Shown here: positions 46,764 through 57,694 of the stretch, in pieces
Position numbering within the stretch: position 1 is the first letter of the stretch
Layout of the letters: each line of letters opens with the position of its first letter
Origin: Cordilura impudica
Lineage: Eukaryota > Arthropoda > Insecta > Diptera > Scathophagidae
Direction of reading: 5' to 3'
Assembly: GCA_963682025.1 (NCBI GenBank)
Contig: OY821518.1
Location: 128,910,543 to 128,974,542, forward strand
DNA: 64,000 nucleotides
Notes under the pieces: generated by a model
What the model was told of the DNA's origin: nothing
The model's input: only the letters and a program-made list of their open reading frames with translations
Database searches by the model: none
Position numbers and translations under genes: made by a program

Positions 46764-47532
46764 CAAGTAAGAAAATTATAGTCGGTCTAGACCGACTATA
46801 CGATACCCTATACCATGCGTTTAGAAACCCTATCTCTTAGGCCCAACCAACTGGACATAGAAAATAAGCAAAAACCAAATTTGAGTGGTATTTTTATTAA
46901 TTTTTTTGGCTACAGATATGAAAAAGTTCACATCGGATGCTATATATGGACTAGGTCCGAACCTGATCATGTTTGGTAAAGTCTCTTGTATTTTGAAAAA
47001 ATATATACAAACAAAATTTGAGAAGAATCAGTGCAATATTTTTGTTTTTTAATAGATTTAAGTGAAGATCGGGAAGCAGCTCTATATGGGGCCAAAGGGA
47101 TCGTTTTTGGACTACTCATTAATGGATGTAATGAACGCATAGAAACCCAATTTGAGTAAGATCTATATGACAATTTGCATCTTATGGCAATTTATGTCGA
47201 TTTCATAGGGGTAATTTGTATGGGGGCTAGGTCTGATCATGGACCGATTCTCACCAATTTCAACAGCTTTCATCTTATGGCCGATGGAAGCTTATATACC
47301 AAATTTCATCAAAATAAAATCATATTTGCGACCTGAAGTTTATTACAAGGTTTACATGGACACACAGACGGACGCACGGACGGACGGACGGACGGACATT
47401 GTTAAATCAACTCAAAAAGTGATTCTGATTCGATCGGTATAATTAAAGATGGGTCTAGGTCAAATATTTTTGGTTGTTACAAACAGCAGCACAAAGTCAT
47501 TATACCCTAACCACATAGTGGTATAGGGTATA
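46764..47532 (+). repeat. R1 dispersed repeat, copy 8
   Basis: Full-length, from CAAGTAAGAAAATTATAG with an intact GGTCTAGACC palindrome to CACATAGTGGTATAGGGTATA, with (GGAC)n near 47378. A small deletion affects the ACTAGGTCC region near 46948. Confidence 0.88.
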
Positions 47533-47780
47533 AAAACTGGAATTAAAAATTTCCAATTATAAATTACAATTAATTGAAATTCAGAAAATCATATCAAAAC
47601 GTCGGAAATTATAATTTTAAATTTAAAAGACATCAATTGCATCTTTAATATATAAATTTTATTCGTTAAACACAAATTGAAATTCCAAAAAAAAAAACAC
47701 CAAATACCTATGTTTACATTTAAAAAATTTTTACATTTAAAAAAAATATTGACAGTCAGGAGAAATTACTAGCTTTTCAG

Positions 47781-48355
47781 TACGGCGATTCAGTAACTTC
47801 TTTCAACGATAGTCGAATCGTTAAAAAAAAAGGAAATAGCAAAATTATCAGTAAAATTTGTAAACGATATTCGCTATTGTTTTTATCTAAACGACAACCA
47901 TTTTTGTGTTGTTTGTTCAATCGATAAAAACCTAAATTTTTAGGTTGAAATGTCGTCATACATAAATAAAAATCATGAAATAATGAAAATATTTTGCTTT
48001 TATTAAAAAACTTTTTTATATAAATAAAAAAATTAAATAGCATATTCAATTCATTATTTCATTTTCAAATAAATAAACAGAAATATTAGTAAAAGAAAAT
48101 AAAGATATTAAACATAAACATGAAATCATCCTGTCAAACACGAAGTAATTTGTTTTTTTCTATTCTTCTTTGTGTTTTTCGCTTATTTTGACAGAGATGC
48201 CACTCGTTTACAATTTAAATAAATAGAAAAATAGATTTGTCGACTGTCGTTAAGATGTATGTACTTAGTGAATCACTTAATCCTTAGTGCAAACAACAAT
48301 AGCTGTCGATATATTTTGCGATTGTCGGATCGTTGAAATTTACAGAATCGGACTA
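47781..48355. mobile_element. Possible MITE with imperfect TIRs
   Basis: The left end, CGATTCAGTAACTTC then TTTCAACGATAG, is matched inverted at 48325-48355 by CGATTCTGTAAA then TTTCAACGATCC, read on the minus strand. About 575 bp lie between. The open frame at 47777-48049 is AT-rich and unrelated to known transposases. The superfamily is unresolved. Confidence 0.5.
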
Positions 48356-49123
48356 CAGAAAACATTAATTTAAATGCAATGAATTTTAGAAAACGTCAAA
48401 TGATATTTAAGAATTGCGAACATAAAAGCTGTTACAAAAATAAACGCAATTTGAGGAGAATGTTATTTTTTATACATAAATTTTCACAATTTTTTTTTGG
48501 ATGAAAATTTGAATTTTTTCAGAAAATAAAGAAAACAAATTATTTTATTTAAAATGTTTGGGACATTTGGTTTTTTGCGTTTGGCATCCCTAGTTTGAAT
48601 ATTTATTATTAAAAATTTATTCTCTATGTTTTCCAAATATGTCAATATTTAAATAAAAAAATTGAGAGAGTTTTTTTTGGTTATTATTTTGTTACTCCAT
48701 CCGACCTATATTGCCGCAATATTTGGCCAGTTAAAAGAAACTATACAGCCATCTCCAATTAGCACGATTTAATGCATATAGCCACCCTACACAACCATTA
48801 CCTTTGCAATGGAGGTTAGGGCGAGCTATTTAATTAGCAAAAACTAAATTAAGCGAGAAGTTATGTCATATAATCGGAAACGCATGCATATAGGTATATA
48901 ACCTAAATGCATGCCGATCAGCAACCACGATGACCAAAAAGCAAACACCGAAATAATAGAAAAGACGAAAACCAACCCAAAGAATTTGCTGAAATAATTT
49001 GGTATTAAGTTTAACAAATTGTTTACTTTTTCATTTACATTTATTATCAAGACTCAAACCGATGTGGAGGGTATCAAAGATTCGGCACAGCTGATTTTAA
49101 CACTCTTATTAGTTATAATTAAA
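48356..49123. other. Spacer, possibly unique host DNA
   Basis: No gene is supported. 48690-49010 is less A/T-homopolymeric than its surroundings and shares nothing with the repeats here, so it may be single-copy DNA. Confidence 0.35.
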
Positions 49124-49856
49124 ACAAGTAAGAAAATTAAGGTCGGCCTTGACAGATTATGTGATACCTGCGTTTCGAGAATTGGTCTAAGGTCCAACTA
49201 GTTGGAATTTTTATTACTATTTTTTTTTTTGCCTGCATATTTGAAAATAATCACATCACATGGTATATTTATATGGGGACTAGATCGAAAAATGGACCGA
49301 ATCGGACCACATTTGATAAAGTCTCTTATATTTTGCAAAAACATATACAAACCGAATTTGAAAAATTCTGTGCAATATTTTTGGTTTTGATGGATTTAAG
49401 TGAAGATCGGAAAGTGGCCACATACGTGGGCTCAGAATTATCCTATAGGATTTATTGTTGGACTACTGATTAACGGATGCAATAAACACACATAAACCTA
49501 ACTTGATCGAGATCTATGTGATAATTTAGATCTAATGGCAATTTAAGTCGATCTCACAGGGAATATTTCTTTGGGAATAGGTCTGAATATGAACCAATAG
49601 CGTTCATCCTACAGTCGATAGAAGCTCATATACCAAATTTCAACAAATATATTCATATTTGCGATCTCAAGTTTGATTACAAGGTTTACATGAACACACA
49701 GACGGACGGACATCCATATCGACGGAGGGACGGACATCGCTAAATCAACTCAGTAAGTAATTCTGAGTCCATCAGTATAATAACATATGGGTCCAGGTAA
49801 AATATTTTTGTTAGTTACATACATCAGCGTAAACTCATTATACCCTGACCACATAA
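49124..49856 (+). repeat. R1 dispersed repeat, copy 9 (diverged)
   Basis: Starts CAAGTAAGAAAATTA, but the palindrome has decayed (GTCGGCCTTGACAGATT). Core GACGGACGGAC near 49700; the end is reduced to TATACCCTGACCACATA. An older copy. Confidence 0.78.
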
Positions 49857-49938
49857 AAACGATTTAATTGTTTTACATACTGTTGTACAGGCAGTTACAT
49901 ATTTTGTTTTGAATACATTGGATTAGAAGCTATCTATA

Positions 49939-50638
49939 TAAGGATTGAAATCGAAAAAATCTTAACATACCAGTCCTCAAAATGTAATAATAAGGAAACC
50001 ATTGAACCAAGAGTCTTCATTTTTGTTTTATTTATTTGACATTATATTAAAGCTTACAAAAAATAAATTTTATAGTTCTAATCACTACTTTGGCACTTAT
50101 GGACCTTTTCCGGAAATCCTATCACTAGGCATTTTATGGTAGTTTCTATAACCTTTTTGAAATAGGTAGTCCCCATTTTGGGACACTTTTTTTGTGCTCT
50201 CAATTTCCTTTTCACCAGAGCCCAACATCTATTTATTGGCCTAAGCTCCGGACTGTTTGGACGATTTGCCTCACTTGTTACTAAAACTACGTTATTATTC
50301 TTGTACCACTCAAGAGCTATCTTAACGTAATGACAGGATACCAAATCGGACCCAGAAATATATGCACATTGTGTTGGCGTATGAAAGGAATGAGTATTTT
50401 TTCTTAATAAATGACTTGCATCTTTTGCTGCAACTGCATATTGTTTGCTATAGAAGGATTTTGTTGAAAATATTTAATTTCGTCACTCTTTTTAATCAAC
50501 AAGTGAATAAGTTTCCCATTAAGACTTATAACTGACATATTTTTCATAGATAACTTGATTTAAAAAGGATCTAAAAAATGCTTGTAAAAAAATCAATAGG
50601 AAAAATGTGTGTTAAGATTTTTTCGATCTCACTCATTA
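49939..50638 (-). mobile_element. Deleted DD37E Tc1/mariner element
   Basis: Inverted ends GAAATCGAAAAAATCTTAACA (left) and TGTTAAGATTTTTTCGATCTC (right), each followed by matching sequence to TA at 49939-49940 and 50637-50638. At 700 bp it is about half the length typical of this class; the 5' coding half has been lost. The right TA directly precedes the TA of the mariner at 50639. Confidence 0.8.
50078..50560 (-). pseudogene. DD37E transposase C-terminal part
   Basis: Reading on the minus strand, KGKL-type decayed sequence is followed by IPFIRQHNVHI and then, one frame over, SDLVSCHYVKIALEWYKNNN. SEANRPNSPELRPINRCWAL comes next. This matches Tc1/mariner transposases with a DLASCHYAK and PPNCPELRPIERYWALVK layout. 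From the Asp in SDLVSC to the position of the final catalytic Glu there are 37 residues, so the class is DD37E. That Glu is Asn here (RPIN), and the first catalytic Asp is deleted. Confidence 0.75.
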
Positions 50639-51904
50639 TAAAGGGTATGCCATCTAACGTTTTTTTTTTTTTTTTTTCAACTAGTGCTTATTTCGTGAAT
50701 GGTAACACTTAGCTGATTTGACAGATAATTAGTTTTATCCTTCCGCGGAACGAATATGGTTGCGTATACGCTTTAACAACGCTGGGAAATATTGCGACAT
50801 TACTTTGAAATTCATCGTAATGTTGCAGAATGTGTGCGAAAATTGCGTACGGATTTTGGAAGAAGAGAAGCACCGTCAGCTCCGTATGTTCGTTATCTTG
50901 TGAAAAAAGTGAAAAAAACTGGCATCCTCATCGATAAAACAAAGCGTAAAAAGTCAAAAACAGTGCGTACACCCGAGAATATTGCTGCTGTGGCAGAAAG
51001 TGTGCGTGAAGCGCCATCAACATCAATTCACCGTCGTTCTCAAGAATTGAACATTCCGGAGGCATCATTGAGACGAATTTTCCATAAAGACCTTGGTATG
51101 ACGCCATACAAAGTCCAATCGGTTCAGGAGTTGAACTGACCATCCAATGCGTTTTCGCTTCGCTAAGTGGGCCTGCGATCGACTTACAGAATATGCCGAT
51201 TTTGCCAAAAAAAAATCATCTTTTCAGATGAAGCTCATTTTAATCTTGGCGGGTATATAAACAAGCAAAATTGTCGGATTTGGGGCACAGAAAACCCGCG
51301 CGCATACATTAAAAAGCCGATACACCCAAAACAAGTCACTGTTTGGTGCGGATTTTGGTCCAGAGGCCGTTACAGTCAATGGTGATCGTTATCGGGCCAT
51401 GTTGAACGAATTTTTGTTCACAAAATTTGAAGGGGAGGATATTGGCAACATTTGCTTTCAACAGGACGGCGCTACAGCCGAAGCTACACTCGATGTTTTC
51501 CGCCCTGTTTTTGAAGATCGCATTATCAGCCGCAGAGCTGATGTCGTTTAGCCACCTCGGAGCTGCGATTTGACTATTATTTGTGGGGTGCCCTCAAAGA
51601 TGAGTGTTACGCCAACAAGCCAGAGACAATTGACGCTTTAAAGGACAATATTCGTGAAGCCATTGGTGAAATACAGATGCACACAATCGATAATGTGCTT
51701 AAAAATTGGTCCGATCGTGTAGGCTACTGCATGGCCAGCCGAGGAAGCCATTTGAATGAAATTGTTTTCCATTATTAACCGGAAGGATTGTACTTTCAAA
51801 TAAAAAAAGAAATTTGAGACAATATTCAGTAGTTTTTTTTTTTTTTTTTTTTTTTTTTATAGCATTTTCAAAAAAAAAAAAAAGGTTATTTGGCGGACCC
51901 TTTA
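50639..51904 (+). mobile_element. DD41D mariner element 4, both TIRs present
   Basis: Ends TAAAGGGTATGCCATCTAAC (50639) and GTTATTTGGCGGACCCTTTA (ending 51904) with TA at each side. Long poly-T and poly-A tracts sit inside both ends. Sequence is very close to the copies at 12535 and 36063. Confidence 0.9.
50756..51778 (+). pseudogene. DD41D mariner transposase, multiply broken
   Basis: Start ATG 50756 (MVAYTL) is followed at codon 7 by TAA. The frame then reads RRSQELNIPEASLRRIFHKD and breaks near 51135. IIFSDEAHFNLGGYINKQN with the first catalytic Asp is intact in another frame, and a deletion near 51365 removes the FFFENEQG block. FQQDGATA near 51460 keeps the second Asp but loses several residues. 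A further stop lies at 51549, and the CDLTPLD segment is shortened. The C terminus (HLNEIVFHY) is intact. Confidence 0.85.
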
Positions 51905-52393
51905 TATAACAAGTATGCGTTTTTATGTCGGATGCGCTAATCTCTTATCAGCGGTTTTTTTCGTAAATATTTTACATTGAAAAACATATATTTTTCTTTA
52001 AAGTGACTGACTAGTAATTCTTTAAACCTTTCGTTGGAATAAATGATTCAGTTCATCTGATTGTCTAAGTCCCAGCAGAACGTAAGATTTAGTGCGGTCG
52101 AGTCTCCTGGTCAGGCCAGAATTACGCAAAAGAGCTGGCATTTTATCGTTTGAGTGTAGCTGACGACGTAATCTCTGTTTCTGGGCTGTTTGGGAGACTT
52201 CTTGCCTGATCGCAGTTATGTTTAGATCTCGATGTATGTCATCATTGCTGATATACCATGGAGTTTTGATGCTGTCTTTTTGACACAACCCCAACGTACA
52301 CTACCATATAACCACACTAGTTATAGTAATATTTTGTAGGTAATTAATAATTCTGAGTTTCCATTCATAAGCCCTTTTAGTCTCCCATATTTA

Positions 52394-53030
52394 GGCCCTT
52401 ATTATGAGTTGCATTCGATCTTCGATCTTCGTTGGCTATCGAACATCGACTATCGAATGTCAAATTCGTATTATGAGTTGGCAGCACTGTCGAACATTGC
52501 GTTTTACAACGAATTTTCAATTGAACATAATTTTGCTTTCGATGCTGGATGGCAGTTTGTAAAACTTATTGAAAATATAAGTTGTAAATTATTTTAATTT
52601 CATGAGATTGATCTGCCTTGTGGGTATTGCCGCAGCAGTTCATCTGTTGTAGACAGCAATTCCATAAACGCCTCTTTGTAGTCGAATATTTACTATAAAT
52701 CTGTAAACAAATGGTACCCTTGTTAAAACTTCGCATACCAACGTAGTGCAATCCATTTTCAAAATGTTGGAAGCATCTCTCATGACGAAGCATTCATCTC
52801 CATCGGACGATCATAGAACCATAATTCCATGTTAATGAATAATTATTTTTTTCTTTAATAAATTTGTAAACAATGTTTATTTATAGTGCTAGCTGATAAA
52901 TATGTACTAATGTGAACAATCCTATTGAGTGAAATTCACAATAGCGCTATTTTATCGAATCTGCGCCATAATAACGAATGAAAATTCGTTCGATCAGTTA
53001 ATTCGACCACAATCGAAAATCGAAAGTATT
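52394..53030. mobile_element. Possible Harbinger-like insertion in the LINE
   Basis: The left end GGCCCTTATTATGAGTTGC resembles the GGCTCTAATTATCGG end of the element at 30070. Near 52980 the complement TTATTATGGCGCAG, then ATTCGAT, mirrors TTATTATGAGTTGC, then ATTCGAT. TCGAT/ATCGA motifs crowd both ends, as in that element. Minus-strand reading near 52790 gives VMRDASNILKMD, loosely like Harbinger nuclease N termini. The LINE frame resumes beyond it. The right border is uncertain. Confidence 0.45.
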
Positions 53031-53239
53031 TTTAATGTATTCTTTCCAGTTTAGCTTCGCGTCAGAGTTTATTTTTAGCTGTTTGATAAGTAGAGGAATG
53101 TGTGCTATATGTTTTAAAGAAAACCCAATATGAACTGATTGTGTGTTGTTCAATTTTAGTCCTCACATTTTTGTCCATTGTTCTATTGTAACGATTGCTG
53201 TTTGTAGTTTATTTATGGACACTATCTATTGTATTAATA

Positions 53240-53596
53240 GGCTAAGCGATTTCTTGTGACCGATGTTTTGTTCTACCATTTTATCCCGATTTTGACCAAA
53301 CGTATATTATTTGAAAGGTATTTCTTTTTAGCTGTTTTCCAGATTTACAGATTTTTAAATTTTGTCCTTTGTTTTGAGTAAATTGCATTTAAAGTTGCTA
53401 CTAACACATACATAAAATTATAAATATGCTATGTGTGTGTTTATTAAATTTGTTAATGTGTTTGTTAATGAGTTTATTATCTTCATTCAAAATAATAATA
53501 AACCAAAAAAGTGTTGGTTTGTAAATTGGCTAAGTTGATAAATAAAGTTGCCTAGAAATTGCACTCGAATTTCGAGAGCTGGAGTCTGCTAGTATT
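53240..53596 (-). mobile_element. 5'-truncated LINE 3' end, copy A
   Basis: Reverse complement of the LINE 3' end seen at 20340-20690: from GAAATTCGAGTGCAATTTC (C-terminal coding) through the AATAAACACACACATAG-type UTR to CATCGGTCACAAGAAATCG. It is inserted in the LINE at 52022-54470. Confidence 0.75.
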
Positions 53597-54584
53597 TATT
53601 AAAGCATTCAACAGTATAACTGTGTCATCTGCGATGGTACATAAAACTAAATCGTTATGGACTTGGCATATATTGGATGAATAGAAGATACATGAGTGGC
53701 TCCAGGACCCTATCTTGCAGTACTCCGGATGTTATTTGGTATTACTCAGATTAGTGGTTTCTATTTTGTCCTGTATAATATTTGTCAGTAATATATGATT
53801 CGAGTAGACAACAATATTTTCTTGGTAGGACAGTTTTAAGTTCTTATATTAATCTCAAGTGACAAACTCCTTCTGCCTGTGTTCTAAGAATAACACAGAG
53901 ACCTTTGCGAAAACCAAAATGATGGTTTGGTATCAATCTCCTTAATCCAATCTAGAACTGCTAATCTTTAAAAAAAAAAAGTGTTCCTGTTGTTTGCAGT
54001 AGTAAAATAGGTGCGATAGGACTTAAGGTTTTTGTATCCTTATTACTTCAGCTACCTTCAAACAAATGCAGCATTTGGTAAAGATATTAATTTTATTATT
54101 CCTTGATATGGCAAATTTTTGAGCGGTTAAGCAGTAACAAGATCATAGCCAGGAGATTTTTTAACTTTATGAACTTTTTATTTCATCAGTGATGTTATCG
54201 TCAAAGCTTGTACTTAATTTACTGCTCATGTAGTAGTAACAATGTAACAATACAGGTTATTTACATCATTTGGATGAGCATCATTTTTTATAAATGGTTT
54301 TTGCCCCCCCAAGTACCATTATCGTTTAAGATTGGAGACTTTACTACTAGTTTGTTAACTACGTTAGATACTGTAGAACATTTTCGGGGTCATTCTCGAG
54401 GAGGTGAAAAATTCCAAGTCAGGGTGAAACTTTTTTTTAAACATTTTATATTATTTTTATCTTGATGTTTGTTTGCTAAGTTTTTCAGCTATAATTCAAG
54501 CAGCATTGATGATTTCCTATGTCGTTCTTTAGCAAAATTTTAACTTGAATAAATAATTATTTTTTACAATATATCCATGTATCC

Positions 54585-54715
54585 AACCTAAGAAAGCTAC
54601 CTTCTAGGTTCGACTAATTAGATTTAATAAATTAGCATAAACCAAATTTGAGTGGCATTGTTATTAAATTTTTTGGCTTCGGATATGAAATAGTTCACAT
54701 CGGACGCCTAATTTA
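54585..54715 (+). repeat. R1 dispersed repeat, fragment
   Basis: CATAAACCAAATTTGAGTGGC, then ATTAAATTTTTTGGCTTCGG and ATATGAAATAGTTCACATCGG, match positions 100-200 of R1. Neither end is present. Confidence 0.75.
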
Positions 54716-54775
54716 GCATTGTGTGACTCTTGGCTATTCAATAAACACAAAAGAATTCTTAACTAACACAGTGTA

Positions 54776-55174
54776 AAATTTTTGAAGTCAGCGAGGGCAA
54801 ACTCTTTCTCGTGTGTGGCTTTTCGAAATGCTTATCAAAACTATCAAAACCCCATTTCGGTTTTGCTAGTTTAGCTGCTGTTCGGATTTTATGGCCTAGA
54901 TGCAGTTCTTCGAGTTATCTTGTGTGATACTTTTTTCTCCTAATCTATAGCTACTGTTGTGTCGAAGACAGGAAAACAAAATTCCAATTGGTTACAGAGA
55001 TATAGCCGTGAGAAAAATTCCATGTTCTTTAGGAAAAAATAGTTTTAACCAAATTATACAACAGGCCACAAAATTCGAACAGCAGCTAAACCCAAATGGG
55101 GTTTTGTTAGTTTCGATAAGTACTTCTAAAACCAAAAACAAGAAGAAGATTGCATTTAATGTGTTACACTGTGT
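54776..55174. mobile_element. Foldback MITE with about 130-bp arms
   Basis: Ends ACACAGTGTAA (54776) and TTACACTGTGT (55174). The arms share inverted landmarks: AAAACCCCATTT with its partner AAATGGGGTTTT, TTTAGCTGCTGTTCG with CGAACAGCAGCTAAA, and TATGGCC with GGCCACA. The total is 399 bp. The open frame across the right arm is chance. Target duplication and superfamily are unclear. Confidence 0.8.
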
Positions 55175-57055
55175 AATAAATTAAAGAACATGACATTTTG
55201 TATGAAGATTCTACCCAAAAAACATACATAGATTAAAAACGGGTAAAAGTGATAGAAATAGTATATTTTAAATTTGACCACTTATGCGAACAGTTACTCT
55301 TCGAACTGTAAATAATAAATAAATGCACTCTAATAATATTGCGAAAAATAACATTGTGTTTTAAGAAATTTTGCAAAAAAAAAAAGTGTACAAATTTGAG
55401 AAAAAAAAATTGATTTTAATGAAAAAATATTTTTAGTCTTTTTTATACATGTAAACTATTTAATCCTCCTTCCAAACTCTTTGAAAAAATTGGTAAAAAC
55501 TGACGAAGTTAGTAATTGTTTGACATTAGCTTTGAAACTAGAGGGTGTTGTATAATTATTAAAAATAGTTGTGTAATGTACTCAACTGGAACTAAATACA
55601 ACCTCCACTATGTCACTTGACAAGTACATCCAAAAATTATTATTATGTAGCAATGTTATTACTAATTATTTATTTATGATCAGTAATTCTCAAAACAATC
55701 GGATTAATAAATCCACTTATAGCCGATAACACAAGTAAAAGCACAGCTTACTTATTGAATTTTTGTTCTAACGGTAATAACTGTAGCAAGTCTGAAATGC
55801 GTATTTCGAAAATCACAATTAAAGCATTATTATAATTTTTTTTTTATATATTTTTGGAGAAATTTATAGATTTTTAGATTCCTCAATAAAATACATATAT
55901 TAAAATAATTTTCACCTTTAATCCCATTTTTATTGTCATTAGCTGTTGATGTAAAATGAAAGGCCTTCTTGAAAAACAACATCACTATAAATTAAGTATC
56001 ATTACTTTCGGTTTCAACACATGTCAATCAAATTTCATTAGACATGAAGGATTAAATGTCACATCTTAGAAAAAAATCAGCTTTAATTTTTTTAAAACGT
56101 CTTTTTGTAAAAAATGAAATTACTTAACTATTTATCAATACACATACATAAAATTTCCCTTTTTCTGCAGAAAAAAACACCTTTCATCAACTGGAGAAAT
56201 CAATCCTTTTTTTTATGATAGAACAAAACTTGTCAACTCATATGTTTTCTTCCTTCATCAATAGAGAGAGAGGGAGAGAATAAATGAAAAATGCATCTGC
56301 TCTTAAATTTGATCTTTTGATTTCATTTTCATATTTGTCATTTAACGCAACTCTGATGCAACTTTTGACACGCGTTTTGGATTTGTTTACAATTTCCGGT
56401 TATTGACATTTGGATTTTTTTTTATGCTTATTTAATATACATAAGTAAATCCTTTCGTTTTCTTTTTGTGCTGAATATTTTATTAACGAAAGGGTATTTT
56501 ATTTCTTTATTTTTTATTTTTTGTTGGAGGGAGGAAGTTAAATGTTTTCTTATTACTTATTAGATGATTATTTAAGTAAGATGATGATGATAATTTCATC
56601 GGGTTTTTTTTTAAATATTTTTGCAACTAGTTACGCGTGTCGGCCACACTTCTTTTTCCGGTTTTACATTTTCATGTGCCGCAAAGGTGTCAAAGGGTTA
56701 CGTACGTATGTATGTGTCTGATGGCTTGTGCGATGTTTGTGTCTTAACGTAACAAAAAAAAAAAGGGTGAACAAATTGATTATATTGAAATGGGTGTTAA
56801 ATGTTAAGTAATATTTCCTTCTGTTTTCTTTTTTATGCTAAATTTGTTAAGGTCATAAAAAGAAGATGCTGGGATCTCATTCTTGGAAGTTGTTGCCAGC
56901 AATCACAAAATTATTGTTTTCTGATTTGTAGGAAATTTTACAAATTTCTTTTTGATAGCAGACCAGATTCAGATTTTGTTGTTTTAAGAACTTAAATAGT
57001 TATTTAGACCACAATATCAATAACTCACCAGTCAGATATTAAGCAACTTAAGACA
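55175..57055. other. AT-rich gene-free stretch
   Basis: No gene, RNA gene or element was recognised. Short GAGAGAGAGGGAGAG and ACGTATGTATGTGTG runs occur near 56265 and 56705. Confidence 0.4.
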
Positions 57056-57150
57056 ATTTTTGGTTATAGTCCCCATAAAAGCACTCTCCCGGTATTCACT
57101 TAAAGCCTTACAAATAAAACATATTCTACATAATTGCTTTGTATGTACAC
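57056..57150 (-). repeat. R1 dispersed repeat, old fragment
   Basis: TTGGTTATAGTCCCCATAAAAGC, then CTCCCGGTATTCACTTAAAGC and ACAAATAAAACATATT, align loosely with the TTAGTCATAGGCCCCATATAG to TGCTTCCCGATCTTCACTTAAATC part of R1. Confidence 0.55.
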
Positions 57151-57439
57151 AGAGAACAGATTCGTAGTAGCAACCGAATTTATTGCCAACCAAATTGCAA
57201 TGAAACTAATGACCAATTTTCGGATTGATTATGATTAAAATTATTTTCTCGTAATCAAATCTAAAATACAGTTGTTGAACTTTAGAACAATTTGGTTTGG
57301 CAATTTTTATTCTTCCTTGGGTATTTTAATTAATTTTAAATTAGTTTTACTTAGTAAACTTCGAAGTACCGCGTTGTAGTGTATAATTTAACGCAAGTAA
57401 AAAGTGTATGGTATAAAACTGATTCTTATCCGCCCTGCT

Positions 57440-57660
57440 CGTGCCGTGATTTTAGGTCAGTGTGTTAAAGCGCATGACCAAAAAGTGCAAGTACGAGTGT
57501 ATGTGAGATAGACCTAGGTTCAAACCTCAGTAGAAAAAATTTCTAATAGAAACAATCTAATCAATATAAATATAAAAGTAATTACAATGTTTAATACAAT
57601 CACTGATGAAGGCTGGAAGGCCAGAAACCGGTTTGATTAAGTAGTTATGAATTTTCGAAT
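57440..57660 (+). repeat. SINE-like segment with Pol III B box
   Basis: GGTTCAAACC at 57517-57526 matches the tRNA B box (GGTTCRANNCC). GTTAAAGCGCATGACC about 55 bp upstream could be a decayed A box. A tRNA-like head followed by an unrelated tail is the layout of a SINE. The tail carries the hammerhead-like motif at 57598. No second copy is present in the window to define the borders. Confidence 0.5.
57598..57638 (+). ncRNA. Hammerhead-ribozyme-like motif
   Basis: The core boxes CTGATGA (57603-57609) and GAAA (57624-57627) are correctly ordered and spaced. Stem I pairs AATCA (57598-57602) with TGATT (57634-57638), five perfect pairs. Stem II pairs GGC with GCC around TGGAAG, but its closing position 10.1-11.1 is A opposite A rather than G-C. 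Stem III is ACC with GGT and no loop, then T at the cleavage position. Minimal stem III is typical of hammerheads in Penelope-like elements and retrozymes. Activity is uncertain given the A-A mismatch. Confidence 0.5.
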
Positions 57661-57694
57661 TATGTGATTTCTTCTTCTCTGCCACACATCACTG

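Larger units (their letters stand above)
52022..54470 (-). pseudogene. Jockey-type LINE ORF2, split by insertions
   Basis: Degenerate ORF2 on the minus strand. From 54160 downward: KSPGYDLVTA, IIKLISLPNAAF, LIPNHHFGFRKG (53930), LLESYITDKYYTG (53800), QITSGVLQDRVLEPLMYLLF (53730) and WTKM.GLKLNN.QSVHIGFSL (53150). LNWKEYIKNT (53045) comes next. After an insertion (52394-53030) it continues with LVWLYGSVRWGC (52310) and TPWYISNDDIHRDLN (52250). This is the standard order of jockey-group polymerases. A second insertion, 53240-53596, removes the YADD region. Stops and shifts are frequent; the element is dead and old. Confidence 0.8.
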
